Shown: positions 1-12,762, counted from the first letter of the stretch. The stretch is 64,000 nucleotides of DNA from Moringa oleifera (GCA_021397835.1 JAJFZO010000230.1:6132001-6196000), one strand, 5' to 3'. Numbers and translations are program-made. The notes: generated by a model from the sequence alone, not told the origin.

Positions 1-1178
1 CAACCTCCGCCGGTAAGTTTGATCTGAGGTTAACGCCGCCTGGTGGTGGCGGTGGCTGCTGCTTCTCGATGGTTCCCTTCTTGTTGTATATGCGGCAGAG
101 CACCCAATCGTCCAGCTGCAAAATCAGAACCGTTAGATTAATCACGGAATATCAACTAATTAGGAGTTACAACAGCAGAGTACTACTTGCAGCGAGATCT
201 TTCTCATTTGCCTAAAAAGAGATAAGAAGGAATATTTTCCGCATCTGGAAAGTAATAACTGCTTTGATTTGCCTAGTGTGACGGGCTACTGTCACGGCTA
301 CGAATATGAACGCATTTTCCCGAAATGACGTGGAGGATATAGCAAGTGACGGTGACGCGTACAATTCGCACAAGCACCACAAAGGCCACTAAATTACGAA
401 AAAAAAATGATGCATGTCCACCGTTTGATTTAATCAATCAATCAGGGTCACCATGTGATTGATTTAATCTCGTTTGACCAGTTTTAGGCGGCCGGTTAGC
501 AACACTGACAGGCTGGACCCAGCTGTCAGTGAGAACAAATGGGTAGTCTTACATCCTCCACGTTGTGGGTCAGGTTTTACCATGCAATAAAATGTCTATT
601 ATACCCTCCCCAGAAAGGAAAGATGGTTTACCCTTAAGCTGTTCTTCTTACGCGCAGAGCGATCCACGTCGGCGAGGCGATATTCGTGCATGATCCAGTT
701 GGTTTTCTCCCCTTTAGGTGCTTTCCCTGAGTAAAACACTAGAGCCTTTTTAATTCCCTTAGGCTTCGGCTGCCCTATGGGCTTATCAGCTCCGGTAGCC
801 TTCCAATAGCCGCTCCCTGCCGCCCGGTTCGGCCTGGATCCGTTCGGGTACTTCCTGTCCCTAGGCGAGAAGAAATACCACTCCTTCTCTCCATACAAGG
901 CCATATCTGTAAATTCTCAAAGACAGTCTCAATAATCAATATCATCAAATATAAGCTTGTAATCTTATGAAAAAGCATTATTAAATTGGAGAAAGAAAAT
1001 CACCTGGAAGATCCCATGGATCATATTTGTAGAGATCGATTTCAGCGATAATAGGAACGGCGATAGGTTGGGAGGCGCATTTCCTGCAGAGATAGTGCAT
1101 CACCAGCTCATCATCCGTTGGATGGAATCTGAAACCAGGTGGTAAGTGTAAATCCGCAGCAGCTGCCATTTTTATCAT
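1..1178 (-). CDS. NAC-domain transcription factor, ATAF1/ATAF2 type (C-terminal part outside the window)
   Basis: Plant NAC transcription factor that acts in the nucleus; ATAF-clade members mediate drought, ABA and wounding responses. Three exons are read: 1004-1178, 632-906 and 1-115 (continuing off the window). The joined protein has the full NAC domain: subdomain [16 protein letters not shown], then [82 protein letters not shown] and [14 protein letters not shown]. Intron 1 interrupts at ..DLP/DMALYG and intron 2 after NSLR, the usual NAC positions. The third exon goes on into a proline-rich stretch. In-frame ATGs lie at 1178 and 1169; the second has the better context (AAAAATGG), so the true start may be 1169. 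The variable activation domain lies beyond base 1, so the exact orthologue (ATAF1 versus a paralogue) is not certain. Confidence 0.93.
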
Positions 1179-1344
1179 TTACTCCTTCGCTCCTTTTTCA
1201 CTCTCTAATCTCTTACCGTTTCTCCTTCTAACTCTCTCTTTCTCTCTCTCCTCCTCTTTAACCCTCTCTCTATACCTATCCCGCTCTCGATGTAAACGAT
1301 TGCGGCGCTTGAAACTTGAAACTTAAAACGAAAGGAAGAGAGAT

Positions 1345-1354
1345 GAATATATAG
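1345..1354 (-). promoter_or_regulatory. TATA box of the NAC gene
   Basis: CTATATATTC on the minus strand, about 170 bases upstream of the NAC start codon. A CT/GA-rich stretch at about 1220-1310 lies between it and the ATG and is typical of a plant 5' leader. This places transcription start near 1315 by inference. Confidence 0.55.
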
Positions 1355-1366
1355 AGAAGGAGGGGA

Positions 1367-2044
1367 CACGTGGCCGGTAGGGGCGGTGGAGGTCGGGAGC
1401 TTCTAGAATCCACGTGGGATAACGTTTTCGTGAGCTTTTAGAAGGTAAGAAGTCCGTGGTGATGACGCACTGGACACGTGGCAATCGATCAAGTATGTGC
1501 GTGCGTGTCAACCGCCCACAACAAAGTGATTTTGTCATTGCTTACGCATCTTGTTTTGGACTGTGGTGCCACTGGACCGAACCGTATTACTCCTCGGGAT
1601 CCGCGTAGGATCGGTGAGGTTTGTTTATGTTATTCTTACTTTAAAAAAAAAACATCCTTTGGTTTCCGCAAAAACGGTTTCACGGCGGATGAAGCATACA
1701 CGTCATCCTACCACGTGCGGAGGCGAGAGTCAAGAAGCAGGCGTGAACTGGAATGTCTGGCGACACGTGCGTTCAAATCATGAGACTTTTGAAACTCGAG
1801 GGAATTATCCAAGGGAAATGGGGAGGATTTGATGCATCCTTTTTTGCCGATTAATCGCTCGTCCAGTTTTTGTTATCCAATAAGGTACATTGACTTCAAA
1901 AGGGAAATCTTGGTCAACCAATTACAAGCGATTTTCTAATTTATTAGTTTTTTCTAATTATGTTTATAAACATAATAAAGAATTTTTTTTTCCTTTTTTG
2001 GGTTCAAAAATAAAAACGGAAAATAAAAAATAAAAAAGCACGTG
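1367..2044. promoter_or_regulatory. Cluster of six CACGTG G-boxes upstream of the NAC gene
   Basis: CACGTG occurs at 1367, 1411, 1475, 1712, 1764 and 2039 (first bases). The first three carry the ABRE-like CACGTGG form. bZIP (ABF/AREB) and bHLH factors bind this palindrome. The cluster begins just upstream of the TATA box and fits ABA or stress control of an ATAF-type NAC gene. The sites are seen; their use is inferred. Confidence 0.6.
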
Positions 2045-3521
2045 AACTAATTGGATACATTGTATGGAAAAGAGAAAATTCAATTCATTTGAGAATGTTT
2101 GCAGTGATTTGGTTCAATGCACGTACAGGTTATTGTAAGCTTTGAAAAGTACACTATATCAAAATAATTTGGGTGGGATTTTCTTTTCTTTTTTTTATTT
2201 CGATAATAGAAAAGATTTATTAGTAATAATTCAATAAATAAAATTTCTAATATTTTTGACACAATTGAAAATAAATAATGATAATAAATTTATATTTTCT
2301 TTCTCAATACTTGTATTTCTTTCGGGGGATTAAAATGTTTTTTGCCATTGTCAAAACTAGTTTACATTTTCAAGCTTATGGTGGCGTAGACGCCACCTCT
2401 CCTCCATCCATTTCTTTCTCTGTTTTATTTATTTTTAAATTTCCCATCATTAATTTCCCATTTAATGGACGTGGGAGGAAGAAATTTGGGCTTTTATTAA
2501 TTGATGATATTGAGTTTTTTAAAATATTATGACAAGCATTAATTAATAAAATGAAGGGTTAATTTTTTTCATTTAAATATTTTAAATTGTAATTTTTTGC
2601 TTAATTATTTAAAAAACTCAAATAAAATCAGCACAAAATCTTCATTAAAAAAAAAATATCATTGCGAAAGTGACACCTATTATTACATTGTTCTATTTGA
2701 CTTAAGAAAAATGTTGAAATAAAATCATGTTATTTAAAATAAATTTATTTTTTAAAACCTTATCTTTATAAAAAGCTTTTTTAAAATAAATTAAAATAAA
2801 ATTAAAAAAAAAAACTGGGATTCAATGTTTATGGTGTGATTTTTGAATTTGACGTGTCAGTTGTCCATTTGGATAAGGATAAAGGATGTTACCTTGCATG
2901 CGCCGGAACCACCGTTTTCACACTACTGCCACGCCAGCATTTCTTTCTCCACTCCTGTAGTTATCGTCTTTTCGCCGTTCTCGACGTTTTAATTGAGCTT
3001 GGTTTCATCATTTCTCTGTGTGGATTTATCAGTTCGCTTTCGGTGGCCGTTACGCTGAAGACCAATGTCTCTGTCACAGTCAAAGATTCTTTATTTCTGT
3101 GACAAGCCAATGAGATTCAGCCACGCAAGGGTTCTCGTCAACTATTCCACCACTGTCATCGGACCCACCGGTTAACTTCCCGATAGACATTTGATTACCA
3201 CGTCACGCATGACCTAAATACGTCTTGACCTTGATATCTTCACACGTGGCTGAGACAAAACTGACCTAATCAAGCATTTGTTTTGTTCGGTGACCAATTA
3301 GTCGACGTGTTCTGTGATGATTGGTTAGTCTTACTATATATTTTTTAAGGTAACTGTATCATTCTGAAGTGAGAGGAAAATTGTAATTATTTAATTATTT
3401 TTTAATATAAATATTATAAATTTTTTTAACATACATCTTGTTTTATCAATCAAATATTTTTATATTTTAAATAATAAATAAATTTTAACCAATCAATTAG
3501 ATTCAAATTAAGTTTTAGATC

Positions 3522-3582
3522 AAATAATTATAAAAAACTAAAAGTGTATTTACTGTTAAAATATATTTAAATAAATTATTTA
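3522..3582 (+). repeat. Degenerate AT-rich dispersed repeat, copy 1
   Basis: Core of the form AATAATTATAAAAAA, then a spaced T-run, GTTAAAATATnTTnAA and AATnATT. Similar cores recur at 6111, 8698, 43828, 56888 and, inverted, at 57918. Flanking bases also resemble each other (TTnAAATTTGAAnAATTTT-like), so the full unit is probably about 300 bp. Confidence 0.5.
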
Positions 3583-6110
3583 TTTTATTTTGAATTCAAT
3601 CTTTAAATTAAAATAATTTTACTTTAAAATTCTTTTTTACAAATTTTTTAAATTTTGATAGTTTAAATTTAAAAGATTTAGTTTTGGACCAATTCAAAAA
3701 AAAATTTGTTATGGTAATTTGAATATATTAAAAAAATTAAGTTAAATTTTTTTAAAATTTTATATTTTTAATATTTTTAATAAAATTTAAAAATCTTAAT
3801 TAGCTGCTTGATTTTTCCTGGAGGCAGCCTAAGGGAAAAGGAAAAACAGGTGGTCTACAATGACAGTCAAATGGGTAGATGGCACGGATTAATGAATGAG
3901 ACAAAAAGTCAACCATCTTTTTCTTATTCTTTAATTAACTATACAAAGTATTACTATTATTATTTTAAATTAATATTTTCCATTGATTGGGTTAAATTTT
4001 TAAAATTTATTTAATTTTTAATTTATATATTATGTTAATAAAAGATTAAGAAATATTTTATCTCTTCATTTTACTCAAATATTATGTATCAATATAATAT
4101 TTAAAAAATCAACATAAATCAAATTTACAAATAATATGTAATTTTTATTAAAAAAATATATACACCATCTAGTAATAAAACAATATAAAAAAATATTTTT
4201 GATACATTAATTGATCATTGATTTTACATTGGAAGTGATTTATATATTTCATCTTAATTATAATTTTTTTACCCGTACAAACATATATTTACTTTTTTTT
4301 TTATTGTAATATGTTTAAAATATTAATTGTAAGTCTTTATCCTATTAACAAAAAGTTAGGTGTCCTTTTTTTTTTTAATACAAGTGACTAATTTTGATTT
4401 AAAATTAAATAATTTCATTTAACAATAAATAGGAGAGCAAAATTATATTTTAAAAAAACAAGAAATGATTATTAATTTAATGATTTAATACAATTTACAT
4501 AGTTTCATCCAAATCAATACTTATTTTTACATGCATTGACATATAACAAAACAATTTAAATGTTAATTGATTTTTTAAAAGATTCAATTTTTGTAATCAA
4601 AATAGTAATTTTGTGTTCAATTATAAGAAACTCATTTATTTTATAACCAAATTCCACATTCCTAAAACAAGCTAAATTATGCGATTAAAATAAAAAATAG
4701 TAAGTAAATAAATTTAAATACAATTTAATTTTGAAGATTCAGGTCTTAGTAAATAAACATTAATTTACAAATCAGAATCGAAATTTAAGTTTTGATTTTT
4801 TTATTTTTAAATTGTAAAGTCGATTTGATATTTCAATTGTAGATTTATTAAATATTATTTAAATTATTAAAAAAAATTTAAACTTACCAAGCAATGAAAT
4901 TAATGCAACATATCTTCATTGAAAAAAATATCTAGTATGAAAATAAAACGAAAAACATGAAAATTATAAGTTTGAAAATGTTAAACATCTATTTATTAAA
5001 TTTATATGGCTAAAAAAAAAAGATATGAATTTATGAATAGACCGCTCAATAGTCATAAATCATTTATTATTTATTAGGTCAAATATGTAACATAATCTTA
5101 ATTATTGGATTCTTAATAAAAGAAAAACTTAGTCCGCACGTTTATTCCATTTTGGCTAATTAGACATATTATAAAACTTAAGCATGAAACTCGATTGAAG
5201 TAATTAATGTTTTAAAGAAACATTGGCACTTAATTATTAAAGAAAATAAATAATAAAATTTAATTTATTTGTTTTCAATTATTGACACATCAAATTACAA
5301 AAATAATTATTTAATAAAAAAATTAACATAAATGGAACGAACGAAAGATGCTTACTTAAGCAACACATTATTAATTGTTGGATTTCTCAATACAATAAGA
5401 ATTTAATATGCATATTTATTATTTATTATTTTATTTCATATTTTCTACATAAAATGGGAGGATCTTTCTTTTTTTTATAAAAAATTTATGTTTAAGTTTA
5501 TGAAATAAATAAAAAAAATTAATGTCATCTTCACTAATCAAGATTATTGTAAAATCAAAATAGAGAATCTGAATGTATCATATGTTTCTTAATTTGTTTA
5601 TTTTTACTATGAATTTATGATTGAAAAATAGGGATGGCAAACCAAAGCACATTCACGCTATTATTATTAATTGTTGGATAAAATTATTAGTTTTTGTTTA
5701 CTTTAAATTGACGGCTTGAATGCAAAAAAGTCATTATTTTTATCATAATAATATTCATTTATCTTTTTAAAATTATTAAAATTATTGAAATATATAACAT
5801 ATTTTTTGAAAAATAAAAAATAAAAACATCTATTTATGCAACGATAATTCTAATTCTAAATGTATAATGAAGCAATTTTAAATTTTAAATTTAAATACTA
5901 CTTTAAATCATGTTGACATCAATTATGCATAACTAATAATGCCATTAAAGAGTTTTAAGCATGGAAGAAACAATGAATATGATTCATCTTTAAAAAAAAA
6001 AAAATCTCATAAAACCTTAATATTTACTTTATATTAACAATCAAATCTTTCTATCTAAAAGTGATAAATCAAATATTGATATTTCAATTTAGTCTAAATT
6101 ATATTAATTT

Positions 6111-6170
6111 AAATAATTATAAAAAAAATTAAAATTATTTTTGTTGTTAAAATATTTCAAAAATAATTCA
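6111..6170 (+). repeat. Degenerate AT-rich dispersed repeat, copy 2
   Basis: AAATAATTATAAAAAAAATT followed by TTGTTGTTAAAATATTTC and AAAAATAATTC. It shares the order and spacing of the core at 3522 and 8698. Confidence 0.5.
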
Positions 6171-8697
6171 CTCTATTTTAGATTTATTTCTCAAATTTAA
6201 ATAACTTTTGATATAAAATTTATTTTTATGAATTTTTTAAAATTTTGACATTATAAATTTTTAAAAATATATATTTTAGTATTTAGATAATTTTATAATT
6301 TTTTATGTTGGTAATCTAAACATTTGTTTACATCTGTAAAAATTTTTAAATCAAAATTTATTATATAAATATTTAATTTAAAAATTTTTAATTTTCTGAT
6401 TTTTTTAATTTGAAAATTTTAATTTAATTTAAAAAATATTAAATTTATTACTTTTTTGAAGATAAATATTTTATTAATAATATGATAAATATTAAAATTG
6501 AATGAAACTTTTAGGGCTCACCTGTTAGGCAACTTTTAGTTTTCTTCTTAGGTACTTTGAACCTATACAACATGAAACAATCCCAATTGCCCAAACCCCA
6601 CGCATCAACAAAACTTTTAAATGTCGGGGACATATTTTTATTTTCTCAACCTAAGAAAACAATTAGATTTAATAAAAAGGTGATTTAGATTACTTAAAGT
6701 ATTAAACTTAAAAATAAATTTGAAAAATTGATTTTTATATAATATTATAATTAATTGGCCATAAAAATTTATGGCGATCAAGCTTATTAGCTTTTAGCAT
6801 TATAAATTAAAATTTGTGTTTTTTCAATTCTGTTATATTGATTGGAAAAATTTTTATTTCCAAAATTTCAATTTAACGCAAAATAAATGTGGATTTTAGT
6901 ACCTTTAATAAATTTAGAGATTATTTAATGATAATTTTAAAATATTAAATATTAAATATTTATAATTTTTTTAAAAACAATCCACTTATTTTTTTAGAAA
7001 AAGAAAAAAAAAACACTTTGTTTTCTTTCTTTACTTTTATTAATTTTTCCAATAATAATTTTTTTATTTTTTTAAACTTTGTCATCATTTAAATTTAAAT
7101 TTTTGTTTTTTTTCAACAAGCAAAAATTGGCAAAAAGTTTACGGTTAGAAAAGCAATATAATGGGTCAAGAAGACAGGTTTGGTCTAGGTGAAATGTATA
7201 CATTCACTTTCATATTTCATTTCTTTGACTATATACCCATCATATGTAACAAAAACAATCGCTTTACAACTTGTAGCCATTAATTAGCCGACAACTTCTC
7301 TTATCCTTTTGATTTTTTAAAAATTTTATTAATATTATTTTTGTTTGCGGATGTCTTCCACTAAAATTTGATTAATCTTTTCATTTTCGCTGTCTATTGG
7401 AACTTACTATATATTAATTTAACTATTATGCATCTTTTCTTTCCGTGTCGGTCTACTGAGAATTGAGTGGTTTTTGATCTTACAATGATTATGATTATGT
7501 TTTGTTTGTCTCTGGCTATAGGTTTTGTATAATTTAAATTTAATTGGTTCAATTTTATCATAATTATGTTTTTGAACCGCTCAAAACATTATTATATAAA
7601 ATTTGTTTTAACAATGGTTACTTAAATTTGATGCAATTAGGCCCTTTTTTTTTTTGGTGATTTAACTTAATCCAATCAATTTTATGTTAATGATATTATT
7701 TTGATTTGTATCACATTTCAAATACTCCTATTTTTTTAAAACAATTATACAATAAAATTTATTGATTTATGAAAAAAATCAAGATTTTTTATATTATTTA
7801 AGAAAACAATTTGTGAATAATTATAAAATTTAACAAGCCATTTATGTATTTTAGAATAATTAAATATTACAAATTAATGAAAATTATTTTTAAATCAAAA
7901 CATTGGACTCAAATATCAACTTTTTCAATTTGCATTGAAAAACTTTCAAAAGTAAGAGTTGGGACTCATCCCACTCACTAAATTAGTGGGGTTCACTTAT
8001 CCCATAAGTAATAAAATAAAAGCAAAATAAACAAAAATAAAAGGGAAAAAGACTTAACATTGATGCAATCTAATCATACCATATAATTAAAAAATATATA
8101 TTTATTAAAAAATGCATCCCAATTTAATTTCACGTCGCATTCTTACTGTTTACGAATTTGTCGCTTCACAAAAAGTCCTCGGGCCGCATGCAATGCCAAA
8201 TAACATGTTACCCATTTTCAATTTCCACTTGCATAATTTTATAAAACTATGAGCAATTTAATTTAATATATGATGTGAAAGTTTAAGGTTAAAATTGATT
8301 TTGGGTATAAGCGATGACGATGACAAACTAGTAAAGGCGGCGGCATATATGAAAAGAATTTGAACATTAATTTTACTTTTTTAATTTGACATATAAAGAT
8401 AAAAAGGTACCAATAAAAGTTTGTCTTGTAATGGAAGCTTAGTTTATATTTAGGATAAAAATTATTCTATCTTGATGTTAACTTTGAATGAAGATCAAAA
8501 GCTGTGTCTTTATCATTGCTGCTTACTGTTTTCTTTTTTGGTTTTAGCTTTTGCAAGGAACAAATCATTGATTTAGTGGCTTATTTAAGAATTAATTTTT
8601 AATTATAAAATTATAAATTTGGTCAAGGATGCTATTTGAAAATACTTTTAAGATAAATTTTGATTTATTAATTTTATTTAAGTTAAAATTTGATAAA

Positions 8698-8753
8698 AAT
8701 AATTATAAAAAATTAACAATATTTTTATTATTAAAATACTTAAAAAATAATTT
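8698..8753 (+). repeat. Degenerate AT-rich dispersed repeat, copy 3
   Basis: AATAATTATAAAAAATTAAC, then TATTTTTATTATTAAAATAC and TTAAAAAATAATTTA. An open frame runs through it only because of base bias; it is not a gene. Confidence 0.5.
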
Positions 8754-9776
8754 AAGTAGACCCTACCCTATATTTCGATTATATTTTTTAAATATGAATA
8801 ATTTTTTTATTGATAAGTTATTTTATAATTTTTTGATAATATAATTGTAAAAAAATATTTTTAATACTCAGAAAAAATTTTGATTGTTTTTTTGTGATGA
8901 TACTTTGAATATTTTTTTTATTTATAAAAATTTTCAAATCAAAATTTGTTTATGCACAAAATTTTCAATTTAAATTAATATATTTTAAAAATATTTTTAA
9001 ATTTTTTATTCAAAAAAATTAAATAATTTTTATCTTATTTTTTAAATTGAGTTCGGGAAAATATTTTGGTCATTTATTTATTTTTACAGATTTTTATTGA
9101 TCTTCACGCGTATACATTTCATCCCAACCACTTTTAGGTAGCATAACTTATTTTAAATGTTTTGTTTAAATGTTAACATGTCGCTATTTTTTTATTGAAC
9201 CTATATATGTTATGTTATATAAATTTGATTTTATAATTTATTACATTATTATAAAAAATAATTAAAATAATGTTCTGTATTCATTTTCTTTCGCTGTCAT
9301 ATCTTAATATTTATTCAAAAAATAAAGATAAATAAGAATAAAAAAAGATTCACGGGACTTTTTTATATATGAATTTTGCTATTTTTTAAATAAAATAAAT
9401 AATTGTTTTATCATTTAGAAAACAAACAAATGAATAAAAAAAATCAGATAAAAGAATATTTGAGTATTTGATTCTTCTACCTTATAAAATTCATCTGTTC
9501 CTATCTTATATTATTTAAAATGACTATTTTATCCCTCCACTATTTTAAATGAAAAGAATATCTGTGTTCGATCATCTTCTTCAATCCTCCTGGATCCATC
9601 TTCCTGAATTAAGAATATATCCAAATTCAATAAGAAACAGTAAAGAACTGCTAAAGAATGCAATGTTCTACATGATTCTTTTATTTCTCCACACATTGTT
9701 TCCACTGATATACGGTTGTACAAATCAATCTTCAACCATGAACATGTTACAGTGTGATGAACCATACAAGGAGAAA

Positions 9777-10376
9777 CTAAAGAGTCTTCGCAATCTTGGG
9801 TGGGGAAGATGCTTCAGTGCTGCAAATTGGACAAACCTTATTGATCTGAAGCCATTTACTTATGCATTCTGAATGGTAAGGATGCTCACAGGGAAGACTC
9901 ACGACCGATTCCCCTTCTTCATATTCAATCTGACAAACAACACATCGATCAACGCCAGTTTTGCTTTGGAAAGACTGGAACTTTAATGGATTCAAGCAGG
10001 TAGAAATTTGGTTCATGGAGAGCCCTCTCTTCTCTACGCCAATGAATTCTCCGAGTGCAATCAACTCTTCGTAGGAGAGTTCATCTGGGTCGATATCATC
10101 TTCTTCTATGTCATCATCATCGTCGTCATTGTTGCTGTCTTGTCCTTCCAGGAAGTCTAGATCGTCGTCTTCGAAGCCATTTCCCTGGAAGTACTCGTAG
10201 TCGTTTTCATCGTAGCTTTCGTCGGAGTTTTCGTCGCTGCTTTCGATCTCCTCTCCTTCTTCGCTTTCTATGGTGGTCAGCATGGTGAAGGCTCTCTCCT
10301 GCTCTTGCAGTGCCATAGCTATGGCATGATCAGCCTGCACCCTTCGTGCAGTCTGCTTCCTTCGTTCTTCGTCCAT
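9777..10376 (-). CDS. RING-H2 E3 ubiquitin ligase, BIG BROTHER-like
   Basis: Intronless coding region of 199 aa. The N-terminus has MALQEQERAFTML and the middle has DPDELSYEELIALGE, both typical of the BIG BROTHER/BBR family. Between them lies a very acidic stretch (residues 36-100, rich in E, D and S). The C-terminal RING-H2 has C145, C148, C163, H165, H168, C171, C182 and C185 (spacing 2-14-1-2-2-10-2). RING-H2 proteins recruit E2 enzymes and ubiquitinate substrates; BIG BROTHER limits organ size in Arabidopsis. The start at 10376 is chosen because the family motif begins about 15 residues later. The frame stays open upstream but has no family similarity, and an acceptor-like TTTTAAACAG lies about 16 bases upstream, which suggests a 5' UTR intron. 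The family is clear; the exact orthologue is not. Confidence 0.85.
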   Translation of the reverse strand: MDEERRKQTARRVQADHAIAMALQEQERAFTMLTTIESEEGEEIESSDENSDESYDENDYEYFQGNGFEDDDLDFLEGQDSNNDDDDDDIEEDDIDPDELSYEELIALGEFIGVEKRGLSMNQISTCLNPLKFQSFQSKTGVDRCVVCQIEYEEGESVVSLPCEHPYHSECISKWLQINKVCPICSTEASSPPKIAKTL

Positions 10377-10670
10377 GGCGTTGTGATCTGATCTGTTTAA
10401 AACACAGGAGCGAAGCAGAAGCAATGATTGAGATATATGGGGGAAGGAAATGAAGACATAATGGTTGCAGTTTTCTTTTGGGAAAGGCAACTTCAGCTCC
10501 AAGCAATGAACAATCATCACCAATGGATATTACATTATTATTCTTTAGCTTCTAGTTTTTAAGAAGAAGCTTGATTCCAGCCTTGGCTGCCTCTCTAGCC
10601 GGAGATTCAAGGTTTCTTCCTAGAACAGGCAGCTTTCAGGCAAAGCAACACAAAGACAACGCTAGCAAGT

Positions 10671-11008
10671 TACAGATGTTGGATCAGAAAACTTGATTCT
10701 GGTTCTGAAACATAATCTGGCATAAGGGTTTTGTCTTGATAGCTCCCTGACGCAACCCTTTCTCACATTTCACTCGCTGAAGAGGATTTTACAACACAGA
10801 AGCACATGAGCCAGAATTCACTTCCAGGGCAAGTTTTACAGATGTTGGACTAGTAACCTTGACTCCTGTTCTGAAACATTATCTGGCAAAAGGGTTTTGT
10901 CTGGATAGCTCCCTGAAACAACCCCTTCTCACATTTCATCTGCAGATGCAACTGAGCTTCCTCTGTGAACCTCCTGACCTTTCACTGGCAGCCAGAATTC
11001 ACTTCTAG
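10671..11008. repeat. Imperfect tandem duplication, unit about 166 bp
   Basis: Copy 1 runs 10671-10836 and copy 2 runs 10837-11008. Shared anchors include TACAGATGTTGGA (10671/10837), AAGGGTTTTGTCT, GATAGCTCCCTGA, CTCACATTTCA (10762/10928) and CCAGAATTCACTTC (10811/10992). The offset is 166 bases in the first half and 181 in the last part, so copy 2 has about 15 extra bases. It lies between the RING-H2 gene's 5' side and the 3' end of the next minus-strand gene, and may belong to its 3' UTR. Confidence 0.8.
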
Positions 11009-11193
11009 GACAATGTCCAGTGCCAGACAAACACAGTATCAGATGATCTTTCCGATATTATGAGCAACAATTAGTTTACCATCTGTGTTCATTTAGTTTC
11101 CTCTAAACAGGATCATATCAACAAACACTTGGTGTTCTGAAGAATTCGACAGAAGGGTGTGACAAACAATACCATAGATGCCACTGAAAAGCT

Positions 11194-12133
11194 TCATTGC
11201 CTCCGGCTATGGTGAGACCTTCTCCTATAGCTTCTACCTTTGTGTACAAACCTTGATGTCTCAGTCACTCTAAGGTGATGAACTGTGCTCCCATGGCTGC
11301 TATGCTTGATGGGATTTCTCTTAGAACGATAAACTGAACCTCTACTGAATCCTATTTGAATACGACAACTCCTTGGCCTTAAAGACTTCCTTAGATGAAC
11401 TCCTCTGTAATCCCTGCAGCGAGATGTTGATCTGCTTGCCCCCATGGGAAGATGATACGACAAGCTTCCATCATCTTCTTCACCTGTAAAGGAATACAAT
11501 CTTCTGCGTTCATGCCTTCTTCGTTTAAGCTTCAGGAGCTTAACCAAACAGAAAGTGCAGCAATATTCCCAAGCAGCGAACCAGGAGGTAATGCATGCCC
11601 ATACCATTTTGCAGAGGCTACGGCCAATGCACTGGCAAAAACCCAGTTTATACAGCAGATAGAGGAACAACAGAACTGCAAATTTTCAGAGGAAACAAGC
11701 AAATCAAAATATGCAGTTAAGTTTAAAAGGGTATATGAAATTGGCATGAATGATCCTGCTTATGTTTCATGCTTACCAATGTAAGATAGAACCAACACCA
11801 TTGCCATTTTCAGCAAATTCGCAACACAGAAGTTCTCGATGTAACAGATGAAATCCCATGTTGAGGTGCAAATTGAACTGAAGAATTAGCGAAAAAAACA
11901 GGAAGAAAATGATTCAGAAGTTCCCAGAAAAAGAAACAATGACATAACATACATTATAGATTCAATTAGTACATAGTAAAAATAAAAATAAAACTGCTAA
12001 GCAACTGTATACGATGTGTAGTTGGCAATGTTTACCTGCAAGATTTTCCAGAAAGAAAATCAAGTGGGGAGCCAAAAAGTTTTCCAATGGCTTGAGTAAA
12101 ACCCGAAAAGAATGACCCAACGACATTACCCAT
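11194..12133 (-). CDS. Conserved plant membrane protein of unknown function (three exons)
   Basis: Exons 12036-12133, 11777-11877 and 11194-11675 join to 226 aa with GT-AG junctions. The protein begins MGNVVGSFFSGFTQAIGKLF (Gly2 may be N-myristoylated, inference). It continues with a Cys/Trp-rich part (SGKSCSSICTSTWDFICYIE) and one hydrophobic span at about residues 58-80 (MAMVLVLSYIVLLFLYLLY). A second Cys-rich block follows (GFCQCIGRSLC, WACITSWFAAWEYCCTFC). The last 110 residues are highly basic, rich in R, S and H. I recall similar uncharacterised proteins in other plants sharing the MGN..SFFSGF start and the CQCIGRSLC block. No enzyme motif is visible and I assign no function. A GA-rich region near 12.7 kb could be its 5' leader. 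Confidence 0.75.
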
Positions 12134-12720
12134 CAAGCTAATCCAAGAAATGCAAAATGGCTGCTAGAAAAAGTAGAAAAGTCTCATATTCTCCTGTGTT
12201 TCTCACTCCTGCGATGGCCAAGAAAGTTAACTGATGCTGTAAATTTGATCACTCAATTTGTACAGAAAAGAATGATCACTAACTGAAATGGAATGACAGC
12301 TAGAATCCCCTGATTAATCCTGAAACCGAAGTAGAGAATGTCAAGCCTCAATCCTTTCCGTTTAATTCTTTGCCTCAGCAATTAGCATGCTTTTCCTTTG
12401 ATTTTTATCTTCCATTACTTAGCATCTATGTAGCTTCTGCTTCAACATGCATGAATTCAGAACACGTATAGAAAATTATATGAACAGTTTTTCATTACTG
12501 TTTAAGTAATTCAATAAGGAAGGACCAAGGCCGTTTGGACGTCATATAGCCGATCCTCTCCTTCTGTCTCAAAAAAAAAAAAAAAAAGATAAGGAAAGAT
12601 TCAATTTCTATCAGACGGCTTTCTCTAGGGACATTCGAATGATGCAGACAGGCAAGAAAATCCCACACAAACTAGCGAACAGTTCCTGTCGGGTGTTCTG
12701 TGAATGTTTACATGTGTGTC

Positions 12721-12762
<42 letters not shown>

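Larger units (their letters stand above)
2045..9528. other. AT-rich intergenic desert
   Basis: About 7.5 kb without a supportable gene. It is dominated by A/T runs and contains three copies of the degenerate AT-rich repeat listed separately (3522, 6111, 8698). A less AT-rich island at about 2830-3330 has one open frame of 88 codons with no recognisable family and no splice context, plus a CACGTGG at about 3244. I read the island as old promoter or transposon residue rather than a gene. Confidence 0.6.

Noticed and set aside
2836..3102. 88-codon open frame in the intergenic desert
   Set aside because: Biased, hydrophobic translation with no family resemblance and no splice or promoter context.
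8629..8844. Open frame of Ile/Leu/Phe/Asn/Lys residues
   Set aside because: It lies in the AT-rich repeat; the composition alone explains it.
10055..10288. Arg/His-rich plus-strand open frame
   Set aside because: Antisense shadow of the acidic region of the RING-H2 gene.
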